From Anodontia alba (Eukaryota > Mollusca > Bivalvia > Lucinida > Lucinidae): a stretch of 64,000 nucleotides of DNA. Location: contig OZ024826.1 in assembly GCA_964016985.1 (NCBI GenBank), positions 67,920,768-67,984,767 on the forward strand. Direction: 5' to 3'. Under the pieces are notes generated by a model, which saw nothing but the letters and a program-made list of their open reading frames with translations, did no database searches and was not told the DNA's origin. The position numbers and the translations under genes are program-made. Shown one piece after another: positions 58,475-64,000 of this stretch (its first letter is position 1; each line of letters opens with the position of its first letter).

Positions 58475-61400
58475 CTAGAAATGTGTCAGTATGACACAAA
58501 TGCCCCCACCCAGGGCCATCCTCAACCACATGCAGGTATTTTGCAAAAAATGAAGTTGAAAAAAGGGTGGTAACTCTCATAATAATTGGCAGATTTTACC
58601 CTAAATCGAACACGACCATATTTTATGATTATATACCTGGGTATAAAATATGAATCCAACACACAAATCAATCTTTTTTAAAAAAATATCGGAAGGAAAA
58701 CATCTTTTGAAGGTGAAAAAGGGCCATAACTCCCATAATAATTGGTTGATTTTACCCTACTTGGACTACGACCTCTATTTTATGATTAAATACCTGTGTG
58801 TTAAATTTGAATTCAATATACTAATGTTTTCAAAAGATATCAAACTGAAACAATTTTTTTCAACGTTGAAAAAGGGCTGGAAAATAATTGAATATAATTG
58901 GTGGATTTTACCCTAAATCAAACTTGACCTATATTTTATAATTATATGCTTGTGTATAAAATATGAATCCGATTCACTAATCTTTTCAAATGTTATGGAA
59001 CGGAAATCATTTTTCAAAGTTGAAAAAGGGCCGTAACTCCAAAAATAATTGGTGGATTTTACCCTAAATCCAAACCTGTGTATAAAATTTGAATCCAATA
59101 CACTAATCTTTTCAAAAGATATTGAACGGAAACCATTTTTCAACTATTTTTCAACATTGATCAAGAGCCGTAACTCCAAAAATAATTGGTGGATTTTACC
59201 CTAAATCTAACTTGACCTATATTTTATAATTATATGTTTGTGTATAAACTAGACAAAGTGCCCACTGGGGCACGTATACCCCCGACCAGTGCTACCGACA
59301 GTTTTTAAAGAGCACAAAGTATGTAGCTTTGATTCTGGAGATGGCAGTTATATGCTTTATGTTATAACATTGAAAAACTTCAATCACACATAATATGAAG
59401 CCCTTGACCTCAAAGATAAGGCACAGGTGCAGGGATTGAGCTTAATAAAACTTTAGCCCTATAACTTCACCATATACTAGGAAAACAATCAGTCTTTATA
59501 ATATAAGCAAAAATGCCATTTGTATGAAAAGTCTGTGACCTTGACTTAAAAGCCATGCCCCAGCTTGGGGATGGTGCCGAGAAAAACTTTAGACCTATAT
59601 ATACCATCATGCTTAATATTAATGAAACCAACAAAAGCGTCTTCATAATATAGCTATATAAATTTTAATGAAAATTTTAAGGTCACCTGCCTACTCAATG
59701 CCCTCTACTTATATGTAAAGTATCACAAAAATATCTTAAAGAAGTTTTAGAGTTATTGCCCGCACAAGATTTAAATAACCAAGGGAGAAAACTGCAGAAT
59801 GGAGTCAGAAAGTCATTCTTGAATGTGATATGCCTACTCAATGTCCTATACATACTGGTGAAGAATCATGAAAATATCTTAACGTTTTAAAGTTATGGTT
59901 TGCACAATTTTTTTACAATTCTGGAGACAAGGGGAGATAACTCATGGATCAAGTCAGTTAGAGTTGTCTTTCTTGTACCTGACACCCTACCAAATGCCCT
60001 CTACAACCTGACAGTTTCCTGAAAATAGCTCAAAGGGTAATTAGGAGTTATGGGGTGCACAATAATGCATTTATGGACAGACAGACGGATGGATGGATGA
60101 ATGGATGAATTCCATGCTGATAGCTATATCCCCTAAACCTCTCAGAAGGAGGATAACGAAATTCAACAAAAGGTCTTGAAGGTATAGCTATATAAACTTA
60201 GATGCAAATTTTTTTACTTTTATATGAAATTTCTAAGTCTGTGACCTTGACCTCAAGGTCATACCCCGGGATGGGGATGATGCTGAGTAAAACTCTAGAC
60301 CTATATCTACCAACATGTCAAATATAGATGAAATTCCTCAAAGGGTCTTGATGGTATAGCTATATAAACTTAAACACAAAAAAACTTTGACTTTTTTATA
60401 AAAATTCTAAGTCTGTGACCTTGACCCCAAGGTTACCCCCGGGGTGGGGATGGTGCTGATAAAAACTTTAGACCTATATCTACCATCATGCCAAATATGA
60501 ATGAAATCCATCAAAGGGTCTTCAAAATATGAGGTCTTATAAACTTTAACGCAAAAACTTTGACCCAAAGACAAAAATAAAGTATGAACAAATAATGCTT
60601 CAAAGGACGGACGGACAGACAAACAGATTTCTTGCTGATAGCTATATCTGCTCAACCCTTCAGTTAGGGGATAATGAAATTTAATAAAAGGTCTGGATGA
60701 TGTGGTTATCTAAACTTAAACGCAAAATGTTTACTTCTATATGAAAATTCTAAGTTCTTAACCTTGACTTCGGTCACACCCATGTGGGGATCATGCGGAG
60801 TAAGACACTAGGCTGATATCTACCAACATGTCAAATATAAATGAAATTCCTCAAGGGTCTTGATGATATGGCTATATAAACTTAAACACAAAAAACTTCG
60901 ACTTTTTTATGAAAATTCTAAGACCTTGACCTTGACCCCAAGGTCACCCCCGGGATGGGGATGGCGCTGATAAAAACTTAAGACCTATATCTACCATCAT
61001 GACAAACATGAATGAAATCCATCAAAGGGTCTTCAAAATATGAGGTCTTATAAACTTTAACGCAAAAACTTTGACCCGAAGACAAAAATAAAGTATAAAT
61101 GAATAATACTTCAACGGACTGTCGGCAGACAAACAGATTCCTTGCTGATAGCTATATCAGCTCAACCTTTCAGTTAGGGGATAATGAAATTTAATAAAAG
61201 GTCTTGATGATATGGCTATATAAACTTAAATGCAAAAATTTTTACTTTTATATGAAAATTCTAAGTTCATGACCTTGACCTCGGTCACATCCAGGGTGGG
61301 GATCATGCCGAGTATGAAGCTAGGCCAATATCTACCAACATGTCAAATATAAATGAAATTCCTCAAGGGTCTTGATGATATAGCTATATTAACTTAAACA

Positions 61401-63165
61401 CAAAAAACTTTGACTTTTTTATAAAAATTCTAAGTCCATGACCTTGACCCCAAGGTCACCCCCGGGGTGGGGATGGTGCCGATAAAAACTTTAGACCTAT
61501 ATCTACCATCATGCTATATATAAATGAAATCCATCAAAGGGTCTTCAAAATATGAGGTCTTATAAACTTTAACACAAAAACTTTGACCCTGTGACTTTTT
61601 TATGAAAATTCTGTCCGTGACCTTGACCCCAAGTCACCCCCGGTGTGAGGATGGTGCCGATAAAAACTTTAGACCTATATCTACCATCATGCCATATATA
61701 AATGAAATTCATCAAAGGGTCTTCAAAATATGAGGTCTTATAAACTTTAACACAAAAACTTTGACCCTGTGACTTTTTTATGAAAATTCTAAGTCTGTGA
61801 CCTTGACCCCAAGGGCACCCGCGGGATAGGGATGGTGCTGATAAAAACTTTAGACCTATATCTACCATCATGCCAAATATGAACGAAATCCATCAAAGGG
61901 TCTTCAAAATATGAGGTCTTATAAACTTTAACGCAAAAACTTTGACCCTGTGACGGAAAGAGGAACGAACGAACGAACGTACGAACGAACGAACGTACGT
62001 ACGAACGAACAAACGGACTAACGGAAAAGTGAAAACTATTTACCCCCACATACTTCGTATGTCGGGGGTATAAATATGAATCCAATTCACTAATCTTTTC
62101 AAATGTTATGGAACGGAAACCATTTTTCAAAGTTGAAAAAGGGCCGTAACTCCAAAAATAATTGGTGGCTTTTATTCTAAATCCAAATTGACATACAGTT
62201 TATGATTATATAACTGTGTATAAAATTTGAATCCAATACACTAATCTTTTCAAAAGATATCGAACAGAAACCATTTTTCAACTATTTTTCAACATTGATA
62301 AAGGGCCTTAACTCCAAAAATAATTGGTGGATTTTACCCTAAATCAAACTTGACCTATATTTTATAATTATATGCTTGTGTATAAAATATGAATCCAATT
62401 CACTAATCTTTTCAAATGTTATGGAACGGAAACCATTTTTCGAAGTTGAAAAAGGGCCGTAACTCCAAAAATAATTGGTGGATTTTACCCTAAATCGTAT
62501 TTGACCTACATTTTATGATTATATACCTGTGTATAAAATTTGAATCCAATATACTAATCTTTTCAAAAGATATCGAACGGAAACCATTTTTCAACTATTT
62601 TTCAATATTGATAAAGGGCCGTAACTCCAAAAATAACTAGTGGATTTTACCCTAAATCAAACTTGACCTATATTTTATAATTATATGCTTGTGTATAAAA
62701 TATGAATCCAATACACTAATCTTTTCAAAAGTTATGGAACGAAAACCATTTTTCAAAGTTGAAAATGGGCCATAACTCCCAAAATAATAGATGGATTTTA
62801 CTCTAAATCGAACTTGACCTACATTTTATGATTATATACCTGTGTACAAAATTTCAATCCAATACACCAATCCTTTCAAAAGATATCGCACGGAAACCAT
62901 TTTTCAAAGCTGAAAATTTTTCCAAGTTGAAAAGGGCCATAACTCCCAAAATAATTGGTGGATTTTACCCTAAATCGAACTTGGCCTACATTTTATGATT
63001 ATATACCTGTGTATAAAATTTCAATCCAATACACCAATCCTTTCAAAAGATATCACACGGAAACCAAAAGTGTTACGCACCGGACGGACGGGACAAACAT
63101 ACCTACGGACAGTGGTGATGCTATATGCTCCCCACCCCACACCCCACTGAAAATGGCGGGGGCAT
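58475..63165 (+). mobile_element. Family-3 Helentron-like element, third level of the nest
   Basis: The head ACTAGAAATGTGTCAGTATG has hairpin GTGTCAGTATGACAC, then ATGCCCCC. The 3' end at about 63122-63165 pairs TATGCTCCCC with GGCGGGGGCATA. Core units of about 155 bases (AATAATTGGTGGATTTTACC) lie at 58560-59247 and 62072-63060, separated by element H; short CGGACGGACGGGAC precedes the end. The reverse copy is at 10053-11194. Confidence 0.78.
59248..62071 (+). mobile_element. Family-2 Helentron-like element H, innermost of the nest
   Basis: The head ACTAGACAAAGTGCCCACTG has stem GTGCCC/GGGCAC, then GTATACCCCC. The 3' hairpin TATACCCCCACATACTTCGT / ATGTCGGGGGTATA ends at 62071 after a GAAC tract at 61962-62010. 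Repeats of about 160-180 bases carry TGACCTTGACCCCAAGGTCA-like palindromes at about 60241, 60930 and 61440. The insertion splits GTGTATAAA / ATATGAATCC of the host, a sequence intact in neighbouring host units (near 62380 and 62695). Paralogue: 22708-31781. Confidence 0.82.
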
Positions 63166-63546
63166 AAAAAAAAAAAAAAAAACTGGTACGAGGGTACTTG
63201 GACGTCCTCAGGAATGGATGGATTTCTGACCATCATTATGTGCCTACAGACTAAAATAGCTTTATTTAGCCAGATTAAGTATGAATTACCTGTCCATAGC
63301 TCTCTCTAATGTGGTTAGCCTCTGATGACCATTTTGCCACTTAAGTATCTAAAATGCTGAGGTAAGCCACACAAGTACCTGCTCGTGGGAACCGATGGAG
63401 GGACGAATGCCATACCCCGTAACATAATACGTCCCATTTTTCAAATGTGCGTATAAAAATCAGAATTTAGAGATGTAAGGAAATCATTTTCAATATTTTG
63501 ATTTAATTTTTTCTTATGAAATTATGCTTTTCCTGGCAGCAATTTA

Positions 63547-64000
63547 TCAGTAGCGTGTGTGGCTGCCATTGCTAGCAATGCATGCACGGATTCTCCACCT
63601 CATGGAGTTAACATAATGTCTAATCAAAACATTAGGAAGTGCCTGCCATTCCAGCTGAAGAGCCTGTGTTAAGTCTTGCACATTGTTCATCTGGTGATTG
63701 GTCCTAGCTCTACGACCAAGCTCATCCCAAATGTGCTCGATAGGATTCATATCCGGGGATAAAGGCAGCCAAGGTAAAATGTTCACGTTGTTTTGTGCCA
63801 GAAAGTTTGCAGTTACGAGGGCAGTATGGGGTCTGGCGTTGTTGTGTTGAAAAGTTAAGCCAGGTCCAAAATTCTGCATGAATGGAAGGAGGTTATTATT
63901 CAGGAGCTTAACATAGCATTGAGCATTGAGATTACCCTGTACAACCACAAGATCTGTCTTGACGTTGCCCATGATACCTCCCCATAATATAACACTCCCG
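63547..64000 (-). pseudogene. Tc1-like transposase, C-terminal part, runs off the window
   Basis: The minus-strand frame is open from the window edge to a stop at 63547, about 150 codons. The edge reads SVILWGGIMGNVKTDLVVVQ, in frame upstream of the first Met. The second catalytic block is QHNNARPHTA, where Tc1 family members have an Asp in place of the first Asn (QHDNA type), and the third is WLPLSPDMNPIEHIWDELGR with its Glu present. The C-terminal end has LEWQALP and RRIRAC-like residues (RWRIRACIASNG). The N-terminal DNA-binding domains lie beyond 64000. The frame is intact here, but the Asp to Asn change would abolish activity, so it is probably a recently dead copy. Start unknown. Confidence 0.85.

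Larger units (their letters stand above)
58072..63396 (+). mobile_element. Repeat element J, second level of the nest
   Basis: Flanking parts at 58072-58474 and 63166-63396 share TACCTGTCCATAGCT, TGCCACTTAAGTAT and ATTATGTG.CTACA motifs with one another. Internal 61-base tandem repeats (AGGTATGGATTA at 58189, 58250, 58311) are followed by single divergent units. A possible head hairpin is ACCCAT-GA-ATGGGT at 58071-58084. Its 3' terminal structure is not clear, so its exact ends and class are uncertain. Confidence 0.5.
57479..63458 (+). mobile_element. Family-4 Helentron-like element, outermost of a four-level nest
   Basis: Core units (GTTTCAGCTTGATCGGATGT, GGAGGAGTTAGCCGGAAAC) at 57479-58055 end with ACGGACGGACGGATGGAC at 58054-58071. 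The 3' terminus appears only at about 63397-63458: GGAGGGACGAATGCCATACC CCGTAACATAATACGTC and then GTGCGTATAAAAA. The same terminus is contiguous with core in the reverse copy at 44307-44400, so 58072-63396 is inserted material. The 5' head is absent; it begins abruptly in the DIRS-like RT. Confidence 0.7.

Overview
This window is repeat-rich genomic DNA from a metazoan, most likely a bivalve mollusc. The main clue is the dominant repeat class: long non-coding elements that begin ACAAGAGG or ACTAG, carry arrays of 128 to 344 base repeats, then a GGAC/GGACG microsatellite, and end in a hairpin such as GCTCAGGTGAGCTAAAA. This layout matches the bivalve 'pearl' elements and the Helitron2/Helentron-associated non-autonomous elements. 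No prokaryotic gene organisation is present. Almost every open frame is either repeat sequence or a decayed transposon gene.

Layout. 1-2.4 kb: AT-rich DNA, then a decayed LINE endonuclease split by a SINE. 2.4-9.2 kb: a large interrupted inverted repeat (foldback element) with a GAAAC-rich tandem array; two pearl-like elements are inserted in its right arm (5.2-7.35 and 7.45-9.1 kb). 9.75-10 kb: tRNA-derived SINE. 10-11.2 kb: reverse element of a third family. 11.7-12.9 kb: dead mariner. 13.85-22.3 kb: two paralogous pearl-like elements, the first interrupted by a 3.2 kb composite insertion that itself holds a SINE. 22.7-31.8 kb: a second-family element holding one pearl-like element, one SINE, and a pearl-like element with a copy of itself inside. 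33.1-35.6 kb: more of the same class. 35.85-44.3 kb: two L1/Tx1-like LINE pseudogenes head to head, separated by a 3.4 kb element with terminal inverted repeats. 44.3-45.3 kb: reverse fourth-family element. 46.9-49.8 kb: a second copy of the GAAAC array system. 49.95-50.05 kb: one well-formed coding exon on the minus strand, the best host-gene signal seen. 50.3-53.2 kb: truncated and abutting elements. 54 kb: second tRNA-SINE. 55.4-57.5 kb: decayed DIRS-like retroelement. 57.5-63.5 kb: a four-level nest of repeats. 63.5-64 kb: C-terminal part of a Tc1-like transposase running off the window.

Most interesting signal. At least five otherwise different families obey one terminal grammar: a short perfect or near-perfect head hairpin, a subterminal 'word', a tandem-repeat core, a microsatellite, and a 3' hairpin built from the reverse complement of that word. 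Head hairpins differ between subfamilies by paired (compensatory) changes. Several cores also repeat a palindrome resembling a known transcription-factor site: YY1/PHO (AAGATGGCGGC, inverted pairs), oestrogen-receptor-type IR3 (AGGTCAnnnTGACCT), extended nuclear-receptor half-sites (CAAGGTCA), and helically phased GAAAC. Boundaries and nesting are read from the sequence, usually by comparing an occupied site with a related empty site. Functional interpretations are inference.
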